A stretch of 64,000 nt of DNA, from NCBI GenBank assembly GCA_963842955.1, contig CAWJIJ010000009.1, positions 434,001 to 498,000 of the forward strand, given 5' to 3'. This DNA comes from JARFQW01 sp963842955. Its GTDB lineage: Bacteria; Pseudomonadota; Gammaproteobacteria; Steroidobacterales; XN24. Shown here one piece after another: positions 45,404-55,364 of the stretch. Made by a program: the position numbers and the translations under genes. Every line of letters begins with the position of its first letter. Position 1 is the first letter of the stretch. The notes beneath the pieces are model-generated. The model saw only the letters and a list, made by a program, of their open reading frames with translations, had not been told where the DNA came from and did not search any database.

Positions 45404-48040
45404 ATGCACAAACGACTTCGCGAACAGCTCGATATTGCCGCAAAGGCGGGTGCAGGTGCCGCTGACCGGCTCGAGCGTCTGGTGGCCCTGGTTGATGCCC
45501 AGTACCAGGCTATGGACGAACTCCTTTCGGAGGCGACTCCCTCGGCGGAGGATAAGCCGCAGGATGAAGTCGACCGGCCTGAGTCATCCAGCTGTCAGAG
45601 TTCTTCCCCTGTTGAACTCCTGAAAGCGGCAATCGGTTCGGTCGGGGATGCCGTTCTCACGATTGCTGACGACGGTCGGGTCGTGGGCGCCAATTCAGCC
45701 TCGGAAGCCCTGTTTGGTCGGGCCGTCCTGGGGGTCAGCGTCGCGGACCTCTTCATGCTGTCCACCCGTGAGTCTCCTGCGGCTTTTCTGCGTCGCATGG
45801 AATCAGAAGGCGGCCACTGCCGTTCCAGCGCCGTCCAGGCGGGATCCGACCCCATCGATGTAGAGGTCACGCTGGCGGGCGAGTCTGCAGACCTCTGTGT
45901 CCTCGTCGTTCGGGATTGCAGCGGCCGTTACCGTGTGGCCCGGGCCTTGGCGGACAGCGAGCGCCGGTATCGCGAACTTTTCGAGAACGTTGTGGACGGT
46001 GTTTACGAGACCACTGTGGATGGGCGATTTATCTCGGTGAACCCCGCCCTGGTGACGATGCTGGGCTACGAGTCCGCAGCGGAACTCAAGAGCATTGCTT
46101 CTACCGAACAGCTGTACATGGACCCGCGGGAGCGCCGCAAGCTCATCACAGAGACGAACCGTCGAGGCGAGCTTCGCAATGCCGAGCTTCGCCTTCGCCG
46201 AAAGGACGGGAAGGAGCTGGCGGTACTGGAGAATGCGCGCGCCGTCCGGGACCCAGCCGGATGCATCATCGGCTACCAGGGGACGCTGTCCGACATCACG
46301 GAGATGCGTCGGGCGGAGAGGGCGGTTCATTCCGCGCGGGAACGGGCTCTCGTCACCCTGGGTGCGATCGCCGACGCGGTGATAACAACTGACGCGGCTG
46401 GATTCGTGGCGTACATGAATCCCGTTGCCGAAGCGCTTACCGGTATGCCCCTGGAGCAGGCGAAAGGCAAGCCTGTCGAGACCGTCGCCCATCTCGTCGA
46501 TGAGGCTGATGGGAGTCCCCTGGGTGATCTTCGTCTGCGGCATGGCGACTCGACACGGGCACGGGCAGGTGATCAGCACACGGTTCTTGTCAGCCAGAAT
46601 GGGAAGCGCATTTCGGTCCAGGAGTCGGTGGCCCCGCTGTTCGACTGCAACGGCGGCCCGGATGGGGTCGTCATGGTCCTTCATGATGTCAGCAGCGAGC
46701 GCCGCTTGCGGAACCAGCTGGCTTACCAGGCCAGCCATGATGCCCTCACCGGCCTGATCAACCGGCGAGAGTTCGACCGCCGGGTCGAGAAGGCCATGGA
46801 CCGGTCCGCCGACGGTCAGATTCATTCCCTCCTTTACCTCGACCTCGACCAGTTCAAGACGGTCAACGACAGCTGCGGGCATGGGGCGGGTGACGAGTTG
46901 CTCCGGCAAATCACTGAACTGATCCGATCCCGCGTTCGAGCCGGGGATATCGTTTCCCGCCTCGGTGGCGACGAGTTCGGTGTCTTGCTGCCTTACTGCG
47001 GACAGGGCAGGGCGGTGGAAATTGCCGACACCCTCCGGGAGGGGATCCGCAACCATCGGTTCGCGTGGGGCAGCAAGGTCTTCGATCTCGGCGTCAGCAT
47101 AGGCATCGTGGAGGTAGGTGCATCGAAGGAGGGCATCGAGGCGATGCTTGCTGCGGCCGACATGGCCTGCTACGCGGCCAAGAATGCTGGCCGGAACCGT
47201 ATTCACGTGCACTCGCCGGAGAAGGCGGGCAGCCAGCGGGATGGTCTGGCGTCGCTGCGCCAGCTCACTCAGGCCATGGATGAAGGTCAGCTACAGCTTT
47301 TCTTTCAGCCCATTGTTCCGATTGGCTCGTACCAGCCCGACGGCGGACATTTCGAGCTCCTCCTCCGGCTGCGGGGCCAGTCGGGAGAGCTCATTCCTCC
47401 CGGCGCATTCCTGCCTTCGGCAGAGCGCTACAACCTGATGCCCAAGCTGGATCGCTGGGTTGTCGAAAAAGCGCTCAGTGAGCTGGCCGCCTGTGACGGA
47501 CCGGGGGGGCGGGCGAGCTATACGGTTTCCGTCAACGTTTCCGGGAGTTCACTGGAGGACACAGGGTTCCTCGAGTTTCTCATGGGGGCGCTGGAGTCGC
47601 GGCAACTTCCCACCGCTGCCATCTGTTTCGAGATCGCGGAAGCGGCCGCGGTCAGTCACCTGGACCGGACCCGGCGCTTCATTGCCGACGTCCGTGAGTT
47701 CGGATGCGAGGTGGCCCTGGACGATTTCGGCCGCGGGCTGTCGTCGTTCTCTTATCTCCGGGAGCTTCCGGTCGACTACGTGAAGATTGACGGGCACTTT
47801 ATCAGGAACATCTGCTCGGATGCGGTGGACCATACGATGGTGGACGCCATTCGCAGCGTCGGGGGCGCGCTTGGCATCCGTACCGTAGCGGAGCACGTCG
47901 ACAGCGCAGAGTCACTGGGCGCCCTGACGGAGATCGGAATCCACTTCGCTCAGGGCTTCCACATCGCGGCGCCGGCGCCAGTCGGGACGTTCCCGCGGCT
48001 TCGCCGCAGGGGCGGGCCCCCCCGGCTCCAGCTGGCCTGA
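45404..48040 (+). CDS. PAS-GGDEF-EAL cyclic-di-GMP protein
   Basis: An 878-residue cytoplasmic signalling protein. A short helical N-terminus precedes three PAS-like domains (near 70-180, 185-305 and 310-435), the second ending in the PAC-type GYQGTLSDITEMRRAE. The diguanylate cyclase domain has SRLGGDEFGVLL with an intact active site and an upstream RAGD inhibitory I-site. The C-terminal phosphodiesterase domain reads FELLLRLRG (ELL instead of EAL, with the Glu kept), NVSGSSLED, ALDDFGRGLSSF and DYVKIDGHFI, so most metal ligands are kept. No membrane helix was seen. It could both make and degrade c-di-GMP, the ligand of the riboswitches at 33 kb. Confidence 0.92.
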   Translation: MHKRLREQLDIAAKAGAGAADRLERLVALVDAQYQAMDELLSEATPSAEDKPQDEVDRPESSSCQSSSPVELLKAAIGSVGDAVLTIADDGRVVGANSASEALFGRAVLGVSVADLFMLSTRESPAAFLRRMESEGGHCRSSAVQAGSDPIDVEVTLAGESADLCVLVVRDCSGRYRVARALADSERRYRELFENVVDGVYETTVDGRFISVNPALVTMLGYESAAELKSIASTEQLYMDPRERRKLITETNRRGELRNAELRLRRKDGKELAVLENARAVRDPAGCIIGYQGTLSDITEMRRAERAVHSARERALVTLGAIADAVITTDAAGFVAYMNPVAEALTGMPLEQAKGKPVETVAHLVDEADGSPLGDLRLRHGDSTRARAGDQHTVLVSQNGKRISVQESVAPLFDCNGGPDGVVMVLHDVSSERRLRNQLAYQASHDALTGLINRREFDRRVEKAMDRSADGQIHSLLYLDLDQFKTVNDSCGHGAGDELLRQITELIRSRVRAGDIVSRLGGDEFGVLLPYCGQGRAVEIADTLREGIRNHRFAWGSKVFDLGVSIGIVEVGASKEGIEAMLAAADMACYAAKNAGRNRIHVHSPEKAGSQRDGLASLRQLTQAMDEGQLQLFFQPIVPIGSYQPDGGHFELLLRLRGQSGELIPPGAFLPSAERYNLMPKLDRWVVEKALSELAACDGPGGRASYTVSVNVSGSSLEDTGFLEFLMGALESRQLPTAAICFEIAEAAAVSHLDRTRRFIADVREFGCEVALDDFGRGLSSFSYLRELPVDYVKIDGHFIRNICSDAVDHTMVDAIRSVGGALGIRTVAEHVDSAESLGALTEIGIHFAQGFHIAAPAPVGTFPRLRRRGGPPRLQLA

Positions 48041-48084
48041 TACCAGGCAGTTGCCGACCGAACTGCTTCGGTTACACTCCGGCC

Positions 48085-48954
48085 ATGGCATTTGAAACCG
48101 AAAGCCGGCCGGAAACCGGCTCCCGGCCGCGGATGATTCAACGGTCCGATAGCCAGTCGGGGCCGAGGCTGCTGGGCCCGGACGAGCCGCCTCCGTTCGA
48201 GGTCATCAACCGATCAGGTCGGGCGAAGCTGCTCCTGGTCTGCGATCACGCGAGTCGCCGGATCCCCGCGGATCTGGGGGATCTGGGCCTGGACAGCCTG
48301 GCGCTGGGACGCCATATCGCCTGCGACATTGGAGCCGGCGACGTCACCCGGCTTCTGTCATCCACCCTCGATGCCCCGGCCGTGATGGCGGGATATTCCC
48401 GGCTTGTCGTGGACTGCAACAGAAAGCTGCACGACCCGACGGCCTTTCTGGCCTTCAGCGACGGTGAGTATGTGCCCGGGAACCACGCGATCGACGAGGC
48501 GGAGAAGCAGCGTCGGGCCGAGGCGTGTTATCACCCCTACCATGCGGCCGTCGCCGAGCAGCTGGCGGTTTTCGAGGAACGCGGAGTGGTTCCCGCGTTT
48601 GTTGCGATCCACAGTTTTACTCGAATATTCAACCGCCAGAGGCGACCCTGGCAGATAGGAGTCCTCTGGGATACCGATCCGCGAATACCGGTCCCACTCA
48701 TGGAGAAGCTTGCCGCACAAGGAATCGTTGTCGGCGACAACGAACCCTATTCCGGAAGAGCGCCAGCGGATTTTACGATCGATCACCACGCCGAAGATCC
48801 GGGTTTGCCCCATGTGTCCATCGAAATCCGCCAGGATCTGATTGATCACCCAGCCGGGGTGGAGCGCTGGGCAGCTCTGCTGGGCGAAGTGCTGGGTGAG
48901 ATTTTATCGGACGAGGGTCTTTATTGCCGCTTGAAACAATCGGGGCAGCCATGA
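48085..48954 (+). CDS. N-formylglutamate amidohydrolase family protein
   Basis: A 289-residue zinc amidohydrolase-like protein of the FGase family. LLLVCDHASRRIPADLGDLGL near residue 50 is the opening signature; VDCNRKLHDPTAF, AIHSFTRIFN and VSIEIRQDLIDH carry the probable metal and catalytic residues. The stop overlaps the YbdK-type start (ATGA). These two families are frequent neighbours in proteobacteria, suggesting joint work on a glutamyl or formyl-amino compound. The exact substrate is unknown. ATG 48085 is the first in frame; ATG 48133 is an alternative. Confidence 0.85.
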   Translation: MAFETESRPETGSRPRMIQRSDSQSGPRLLGPDEPPPFEVINRSGRAKLLLVCDHASRRIPADLGDLGLDSLALGRHIACDIGAGDVTRLLSSTLDAPAVMAGYSRLVVDCNRKLHDPTAFLAFSDGEYVPGNHAIDEAEKQRRAEACYHPYHAAVAEQLAVFEERGVVPAFVAIHSFTRIFNRQRRPWQIGVLWDTDPRIPVPLMEKLAAQGIVVGDNEPYSGRAPADFTIDHHAEDPGLPHVSIEIRQDLIDHPAGVERWAALLGEVLGEILSDEGLYCRLKQSGQP

Positions 48955-50144
48955 GCCATTCGAAGGAACCGAGTTTTACGCTGGGGGTTGAAGAGGAGTA
49001 CCTGGTCGTGGACCGGGAGTCCCGGGATCTGATTTCCGATCCGCCCGTGTCTTTGCTCGATGACTGCGAGGCGCTCGTCGGGAAACAGGTCAGCCGCGAG
49101 CTGCTCCGATCACAGATCGAGGTCGGGACCAAGGTCTGTAACAGTGTCGGAGAGGCGCGGCAGGAGCTCGCGCGGCTGCGCGGAGGGGTTGCGGAGGTAA
49201 CCGGCCGTTTCGGGTATGCGCCGATCGCCGCTTCCACACATCCGTATGCGAGATGGTTCGATCAGAAGCATTCCGAGGGCGAACGCTACGAGTCACTGAC
49301 CCAGGAAATGCAGGCCGCGGCCCGGCGCCTCTTGATCTGTGGCATGCATGTGCATGTGGGGATCGAGGACGACGAGCTGCGCATCGATCTGATGAACCAG
49401 TTCTCTTATTTCCTTCCCCACGTGCTGGCCCTGTCTTGCTCGTCGCCGTTCTGGAAGGGTGAGGACACCGGCCTGAAGTCCTACCGGCTCACCGTTTTCG
49501 ACGCCTTGCCGCGAACCGGCATCCCGGCGCGATTCGCGAGCTATGCTGAATACCGCCGACATGTGGACGTATTGATCAATGCCGGCCTTATCGAGGATGC
49601 CACGAAGATCTGGTGGGATCTCCGGCCCAGCGACCGCTACCCGACTCTCGAGGTTCGCATTGCGGACGTCTGTACGCGGCTGGACGATGCGATGGCGCTG
49701 ACCGCGATGGTGGTCTGCACCATGCGGATGCTCTACCGGCTTCGCTGCGAGAACCGTCGCTGGCGTATGTACGCGCGCATGCTGATTATGGAAAATCGCT
49801 GGCGGGCGATGCGTTACAGCTTCGATGAGGGCCTGGTGGACCTGGCGAAGGGCCACATTGTCGGATTCCCGGAGCTGGTGGACGAACTCCTGGAGATTCT
49901 CGCACCGGATGCGGCGGACCTCGGCTGTACGAAGGAGCTCGAGGGCATTCGCGACATCCTGACGCGAGGGACCAGCGCCCACCGACAGCTTCGGGCTTAC
50001 GAACGGGCGGTCGCCGAGGGCATGGATCGATCCCAGGCCCTGAAGGCAGTCGTTGATCAGCTCATCGAGGAGACCGTGGCGGACCTGGAAACCGGTTCGT
50101 CCATCGAGGCGACCGCGCCAGCCGCTGCTGCTGATCCCGGCTGA
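48951..50144 (+). CDS. Carboxylate-amine ligase, YbdK/GCS2 family
   Basis: A 397-residue member of glutamate-cysteine ligase family 2, with weak gamma-glutamylcysteine ligase activity known for E. coli YbdK. FTLGVEEEYLVVDRESRDL holds the catalytic Glu cluster; CGMHVHVGIEDDELRIDLMN and WWDLRPSDRYPTLEVRIADVCT are family hallmarks. The start ATG 48951 overlaps the stop of the amidohydrolase gene. Phototrophs can use glutathione-like or glutathione amide thiols, but whether this enzyme makes one is speculation. Confidence 0.88.
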   Translation: MSHSKEPSFTLGVEEEYLVVDRESRDLISDPPVSLLDDCEALVGKQVSRELLRSQIEVGTKVCNSVGEARQELARLRGGVAEVTGRFGYAPIAASTHPYARWFDQKHSEGERYESLTQEMQAAARRLLICGMHVHVGIEDDELRIDLMNQFSYFLPHVLALSCSSPFWKGEDTGLKSYRLTVFDALPRTGIPARFASYAEYRRHVDVLINAGLIEDATKIWWDLRPSDRYPTLEVRIADVCTRLDDAMALTAMVVCTMRMLYRLRCENRRWRMYARMLIMENRWRAMRYSFDEGLVDLAKGHIVGFPELVDELLEILAPDAADLGCTKELEGIRDILTRGTSAHRQLRAYERAVAEGMDRSQALKAVVDQLIEETVADLETGSSIEATAPAAAADPG

Positions 50145-50231
50145 CCCGGGGATCACCAGGAGCCGACCTGGCAACCGCGCAATCGTCGCATCCTGGCGTG
50201 TCCAGCAGGGGCGGTCGAGTACGTTTGGCCC

Positions 50232-51752
50232 TCAATCAGCGCGGCGTGGCCTGGAGCGCAGAACACGGCGCAAAGTCTGCCGGGCGTCAGTCAGCAGACG
50301 CTTCGGCCGGCTGGTCTTTTCCTTGGACACAATCGGTGTCGCCAGGAGCTCTGGCCACTGGGCCTTTATCATCCGTTCGAAAGCCAGGCACTCCGGGCGC
50401 TGACGCAGAGAAATCGGGACGGCGAGCATATCCACGAGCAACGCCCGGCAGTTGAGGGGCATCACGATCTCGCGCCAGCCGATGTCGAACATCAGGACGT
50501 TTCTCGACAGCCAGCGGCCGCATCGGTTCTCCCAAAAGAACAGTTCGGGAATGGACAGACTCCCTTGAGTAACGGCCTGATCGCGCCATCGGGCGATGGC
50601 TGATTCGGCGTAGGAAAATCCCTGCATCCGTACAAGGCGCGAAAGCTGCGCGGGGTCCCGATCGTCAAACCCCTCGGTTCCGGTTTTCCCGGCATACGGA
50701 TTCTTTACGATTTCGGCGATATTTCCGGTAACGCCGGCGATTTCTCCCCTCGAATAGTTCAGCTCCGATTCCATATAGGCCGTGAACTCGGGGTGCGGGC
50801 GGAACACGTGTTCGCCGAAAGCGCTTCGGAACGCTGCCGATGGGCTTTCTGATGGGACGAGCACGTCGTGCCGGATATGATTCTCGCGGCATATGCGCTC
50901 CGGGAGCTTCACGTCCACTGCCGTGCCTGCCTGGGAACGAGGGGCCGTGGAGTAGGCCCGGATTTCATTCCTGATATCTCGACACGAGGCGAGGATCAGC
51001 CGGCTGTCCCATCCGGCACTGAGTCCCACGGCCAGTGGGTAGCGTTGCGCCGCCGACCGGATCGATCCCGAAATTCGCGTCGCGACCCGGCTCAGGCGCT
51101 CCTCGGTCGAGCCGTCGGGGTCCGGTTCGCCGCCCCAGTATCGTTTTACCTCGCCGGTGCGCAGACTGAGCCGGTGGTTGGGCAACAGCTGCCTGGCGTT
51201 TCGAAACAACAGGCCGTCACCCGGCAGCCACCATTGGCTCACTCGCCTGGAAAAGCCGTCAACAAAACTCCGCGCTTCAGGGCAGGGATCCAGACCGGCG
51301 ATTCGGGCCAGCATGCCCTGGTCCGAGGCGACGGCCACTCGGTGGGCTGAATCCATTGCATGGCAAACGGCGCGCATGCCGGTTGCATCGTGAAAGAGGT
51401 CTGCCTCGCCATCGGCAATTCTCAGAAGGGCCCACCGGCCACCGAACTCCCGAGTTGCGTTGATCACCGTATCCAGGCTGTCGGTACCCGCGGCAATCCG
51501 CTCCACGATCCGGGCGTTGTCCTGCTCCGGATTCGCCCAGTCCAGGATGTCTCCCAGGAGAATCAGCCGGTGAGCGGAACGGGTGATATCAACGACCGGA
51601 AGTTCGGACTGGTAGCCGAGAACGCCAGGCTCTCCCAGGTCGATCGTGTTCCAACCAGATGGTGGGGCGAGTCGACTGGCGATGGCAAACTGCAGTCGGT
51701 ACGGTGACGCCGACATGAGGCCCTCCGGCCCGGTGTTCGCCTGATCGATCAT
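50232..51752 (-). CDS. Asparagine-synthetase-like protein
   Basis: A 506-residue protein with a glutaminase-fold-like N-terminal half and a PP-loop ATP pyrophosphatase C-terminal half. The PP-loop reads AVGLSAGWDSRLILA near residue 243, close to the SGGxDS motif. The N-terminus lacks the Cys2 nucleophile of class II glutamine amidotransferases, so it cannot use glutamine in the standard way. Such proteins occur in capsule, EPS and peptide-tailoring loci, where they form amide bonds. Start ATG 51752 is first; ATG 51716 fits a shorter form. The product is unknown. Confidence 0.75.
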   Translation of the reverse strand: MIDQANTGPEGLMSASPYRLQFAIASRLAPPSGWNTIDLGEPGVLGYQSELPVVDITRSAHRLILLGDILDWANPEQDNARIVERIAAGTDSLDTVINATREFGGRWALLRIADGEADLFHDATGMRAVCHAMDSAHRVAVASDQGMLARIAGLDPCPEARSFVDGFSRRVSQWWLPGDGLLFRNARQLLPNHRLSLRTGEVKRYWGGEPDPDGSTEERLSRVATRISGSIRSAAQRYPLAVGLSAGWDSRLILASCRDIRNEIRAYSTAPRSQAGTAVDVKLPERICRENHIRHDVLVPSESPSAAFRSAFGEHVFRPHPEFTAYMESELNYSRGEIAGVTGNIAEIVKNPYAGKTGTEGFDDRDPAQLSRLVRMQGFSYAESAIARWRDQAVTQGSLSIPELFFWENRCGRWLSRNVLMFDIGWREIVMPLNCRALLVDMLAVPISLRQRPECLAFERMIKAQWPELLATPIVSKEKTSRPKRLLTDARQTLRRVLRSRPRRAD

Positions 51753-52058
51753 CCTTGTCCCCCCGAGGCCCTTTGTTACTCACTGGTCTTTGCTGACGCA
51801 GTCTTTCAGGCCTTTCCCCGTTGATTCTGACGGAGCAGCGCGGAAATTCCCATTCAGTCTGCTTATGTCAAGTCTGGCTGGCGCGGTCAGCAGGCTGCCG
51901 GCCGGGCGAGGGCCACAGCTCGAAGACTCTCGCCAGCCTTGGGCATCGAGTCGCCTGGTCTGAGATAATTGCCGATACACAGCCAGTTCTGCCCGGCCCG
52001 ATATTTACGACGCTCGGCCAGGAGTGGCACCCGCCCCGGATCCTGCGCAGGTCAAACG

Positions 52059-53030
52059 ATGACTAGCCAACCCGATCGCCGTCTGTCGGTGGCTCCAATG
52101 ATGGACTGGACTGATCGCCACTGCCGCTATTTTCTTCGCCTGATTTCGCCTGATGTGCTGCTCTATACCGAAATGGTTACCGCCCAGGCCATCGTTCACG
52201 GGGACGCGGAGCGCTTGCTGGCGTTCGATTCCGCGGAGCACCCCGTTGCCCTGCAGATTGGCGGTAGCGATCCACAAACACTGGCTCAGGCGTCGGCAGC
52301 CGGCGCGGCAGCCGGATATGACGAGATCAATCTGAATGTGGGCTGCCCGAGTGACCGGGTCCAGTCCGGCCGGTTCGGGGCCTGCCTGATGGCTGAGCCG
52401 GCCCTGGTGGCCGATTGTGTTGTCGCCATGCGCGAAGCCGTTTCCGTGCCGGTGACAGTCAAGTGCCGCCTGGGCATCGATGAGCTGGATGACTACCGAT
52501 TTCTCACCGACTTCGTCGAGGCCGTCGCCGCTGCCGGCTGCACCGTCTTCAACGTGCACGCCCGCAAGGCGATTCTCAAGGGGCTCTCGCCGAAGGCAAA
52601 CCGGGAGGTTCCTCCGCTGAAGTACGACTTCGTCTACCGGCTGAAATCAGAGCATCCGGATCTCGCGATCATCCTCAACGGGGGCGTCCGAAGCGTCGAT
52701 GACTGCCGTGCTCACCTGGAGCGGGTGGACGGCGTGATGATCGGCCGTGAGGCGTATCACAATCCCTGGGTACTGGCCGAGGCGGCCGCGGCGTTGTTCG
52801 GGCGCACGCCGCCGGAACGCGACGCCGTGGCCCTGTCGATGGTGCCCTACATCCAGCGCCAATTGGCCATGGGGCAACGCCTTGGGGCCGTGACCCGGCA
52901 CATGCTGGGCCTTTACGCCGGACAGCCCGGCGCGCGGCAGTGGCGCCGGCAGCTCAGCGAAGGGGCTTCCCGGTCCGACACCAGCCGTCTCTGGTCTCTC
53001 CTGTGTCCAGACAGGAATAGCCCCCGCTGA
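52059..53030 (+). CDS. dusA: tRNA-dihydrouridine synthase A
   Basis: An FMN enzyme that reduces uridine 20/20a in the tRNA D-loop. LSVAPMMDWTDRHCRYFLR is the family start, so I use ATG 52059 and not the upstream open frame. INLNVGCPSDRVQSGRFGACLM holds the catalytic Cys. VKCRLGIDELDDY, NVHARKAILKGLSPKANREVPP and LNGGVRSVDDC complete the TIM-barrel FMN site. The C-terminal helical domain reads TRHMLGLYAGQPGARQWRR. Length is typical for DusA. Confidence 0.94.
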   Translation: MTSQPDRRLSVAPMMDWTDRHCRYFLRLISPDVLLYTEMVTAQAIVHGDAERLLAFDSAEHPVALQIGGSDPQTLAQASAAGAAAGYDEINLNVGCPSDRVQSGRFGACLMAEPALVADCVVAMREAVSVPVTVKCRLGIDELDDYRFLTDFVEAVAAAGCTVFNVHARKAILKGLSPKANREVPPLKYDFVYRLKSEHPDLAIILNGGVRSVDDCRAHLERVDGVMIGREAYHNPWVLAEAAAALFGRTPPERDAVALSMVPYIQRQLAMGQRLGAVTRHMLGLYAGQPGARQWRRQLSEGASRSDTSRLWSLLCPDRNSPR

Positions 53031-53188
53031 CGCTCAAGGACGTCAGAATAATTCTGGATCGCTATGTTCTCTGGCGCGGGTCATGCTGCATATGATGCCC
53101 CAATTTGGCCCGAACGGTTGCAGGCGCACCTTCGCAGAGCGGCGTATCGGGTGCGCTGGTGCATGAGATAAATTTGGCTGGACTCAGA

Positions 53189-54090
53189 TCACAACGCCGA
53201 GGGCGAGTGCTCTTGCGGTGTGATCCTGCCAGGATCGGAAATCGAGTAACCCCACTGTTCGATGGTCTCGAGTGTTTTTCTCGAAACAGATGACATCAGT
53301 CTGTTTCGCGCCCACGGCCCCAGTTTATTGAAATACTTCTGATTGAAGTCGACAAACTCCTCGGAGGGCTGAAAGTTCGGCATGCCGATCTGTGAGAACA
53401 GGCGACCAGCTATCCCGGATTGCATGCAGGCAAGGTCCTCATAACGAACTACCCAGGCTGTATTCAACCGCGGAATGTCAGCGCTTAGGATCCGGTAAGC
53501 CCGGGCCCAATGATCCAGGAGGTGGGAGAGGGGGGCTCGAGCCCATTTCTGTGTCGCCATAGAAACGGCAATTGGATGGCGTGCAATGAAAAGGAACGCA
53601 GAATTTGGGAAAAGGCCCTGTAGAAAACGGCTCCGCACCATATTGGACGGAGACTTCTCCAGCAAGAGGCGCGCACTTTCCCAATCCATATGCGCACACC
53701 ATTGCCTGGCAAGGCGGCGCGCGGATGCCTCGCTTATCAGTGTGATTCTTCCGTCAGTTGGCAAAGTGGGTCGAAGGCAAAGTAACCAGGGCCTCCGAAT
53801 GCCCGATCGGGAGGAAAGACATCTTGGAGGTACTGTCCTTCGCTCTCGGGAACACGAGGGTTTCTTATGCCCGCAGCCAGTGGGTGCTCGCGAATTATTC
53901 GGTGGACAACCGACGTGCCGCTTCTATGTAATCCACCGATAAAAAGAAAACGACGAGTCGACAGATCGACATCATGGCGCAGCTCTCTAATCTCTTGGGG
54001 GAAGGGGTGGCGGTACATTCCGAGCCGATACAGCAGCGGATTCTTGCGGCGCTTGAGACGCGTCCAAAATGATGCGCCTGGGTTCGTCAT
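53189..54090 (-). CDS. Sulfotransferase (one frameshift)
   Basis: A sulfotransferase-like protein of about 300 residues after correction. It starts at ATG 54090 (MTNPGASFWTRLKRRKNP). RFLFIGGLHRSGTSVVHRII near residue 46 is the phosphosulfate loop, and EKSPSNMVRSRFLQGLFPNSAFLFIARHPIAVSMAT the central and 3'-phosphate segments. The frame changes near 53741-53744 where LCQLTEES must join TLISEASARRL; adding one A repairs it. With the next gene it forms a small island of EPS-type genes separate from the main locus. Confidence 0.78.
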
Positions 54091-54224
54091 AAGACAGCTC
54101 ACTTTATCGGACGCGCACTGTCGAGCTTGCGTTCCCTTCCCGGATGCCGCGAATACCATCTGCCACAATGATATGGCTATTCCGAGCGAGATTCTGATGC
54201 TGTCAGGTACGCGTAGGGCGCAAT

Positions 54225-55229
54225 TCATTTGTTCCGCACCTGGCCTGCAACGACCGGTTTGCGCAAGACCTGTGTCCCAGGAATTTCGCCGAATATACTT
54301 CCCGAAAGATCCCAGAGCTCATCATCCTGAAATTGGGCCACATACACGGGATCGTCCACATACTGACTCCAGCGCTCGAGAACTCCCATTTGTGATGCCC
54401 GGCCATCCTTACTGAGACCGTCGAAAGAGGCGCCCCAAGCGGCCGGGCCCCACTCTGCGACTTTCTCCAACCCCTTGTCTGCCGAACTCAACCCCAGCGT
54501 ATTGGCAAGGGCGCGACGAGTGTCCTCTGAAACGAACCATTCGTTGTAGCTGACCAGAGTGGGGCTTCTGAAGAATGAGGAACGGCCGACAAACTCCCGG
54601 GCATAGGACTTCCAGATTCGTCGTGCGCGCTCCAACGCCGGGGCTCCCGCCACGGGATTTCCTTGGCGACGGGAGCGCAGGACGCTGGCCAATAGATTGA
54701 ATGGATCGCGAAGAATGAGCACATCAGCACGCCACCTGCTTTGCCCAACCCATCGCTCGCGATGTACATCTAGATGCCTGATAACATCTTCTGACAGCTC
54801 AAGATTCTCATAATTGTAAATTAGAGTGCCTTTCTTGCTGCGTTTTCCGTTTGCCTCCCGACGGCGATTCAGGTAGCGATGCGAGATCCCTTGGTCGTAA
54901 ATATGCGGTCCGCGGCAGGTCAAAAAAGGACTAGCATCCGGTGTGCAATCATTAAGGAATACGACTCTGTTTGACGAGTTTTTCTCGACCCACTGCAGGA
55001 ATGCGTGATGCCCACTTCGTCTGGGCGCGAAGACACGAAGCTCGCGCTCATTCGCGGGTCCGGGCCTGCGATAGCTCAACAAAAGAGTTGGCAGATCAAG
55101 AAGAGCGGTCGCATCGGCCATTCCCTGTCTGACGGTTCCTCGCAGACCGCGCCAGCCTAGAGACCGCCGGAATCTGTAGGCAACCGAACGCCTGGCTCGG
55201 CGTCGGTCCTTGGATCCAATTTCTTCCAT
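54225..55229 (-). CDS. Sulfotransferase-like protein
   Basis: A sulfotransferase-like protein of about 330 residues. LRVFAPRRSGHHAFLQWVEKN is the phosphosulfate loop of the RSGHHA branch, and ADVLILRDPFNLLASVLRSR the 3'-phosphate segment. PTLVSYNEWF lies in the dimer region. I prefer ATG 55229 (MEEIGSKDRRRARR); the open frame upstream runs into the end of the IS3 element and is not real. The insertion may have cut off the native promoter of this gene and its downstream neighbour. Confidence 0.72.
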   Translation of the reverse strand: MEEIGSKDRRRARRSVAYRFRRSLGWRGLRGTVRQGMADATALLDLPTLLLSYRRPGPANERELRVFAPRRSGHHAFLQWVEKNSSNRVVFLNDCTPDASPFLTCRGPHIYDQGISHRYLNRRREANGKRSKKGTLIYNYENLELSEDVIRHLDVHRERWVGQSRWRADVLILRDPFNLLASVLRSRRQGNPVAGAPALERARRIWKSYAREFVGRSSFFRSPTLVSYNEWFVSEDTRRALANTLGLSSADKGLEKVAEWGPAAWGASFDGLSKDGRASQMGVLERWSQYVDDPVYVAQFQDDELWDLSGSIFGEIPGTQVLRKPVVAGQVRNK

Positions 55230-55364
55230 AGCGACTTCGCGTTTGGGGCGTATTCCGGACAGGCAAAACTCGATACGGGGATCGTAAAGGACCTGCCCCC
55301 GCACGTCGAGAACGCGCGTCTCACTTGCGCGGATTGGGTCGTTCTGAGGTTGCTGCCTGACATT

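Noticed and set aside
45803..47212. Long open frame antisense to the GGDEF-EAL gene
   Set aside because: The plus-strand gene has clear PAS and GGDEF motifs; the reverse frame has none.
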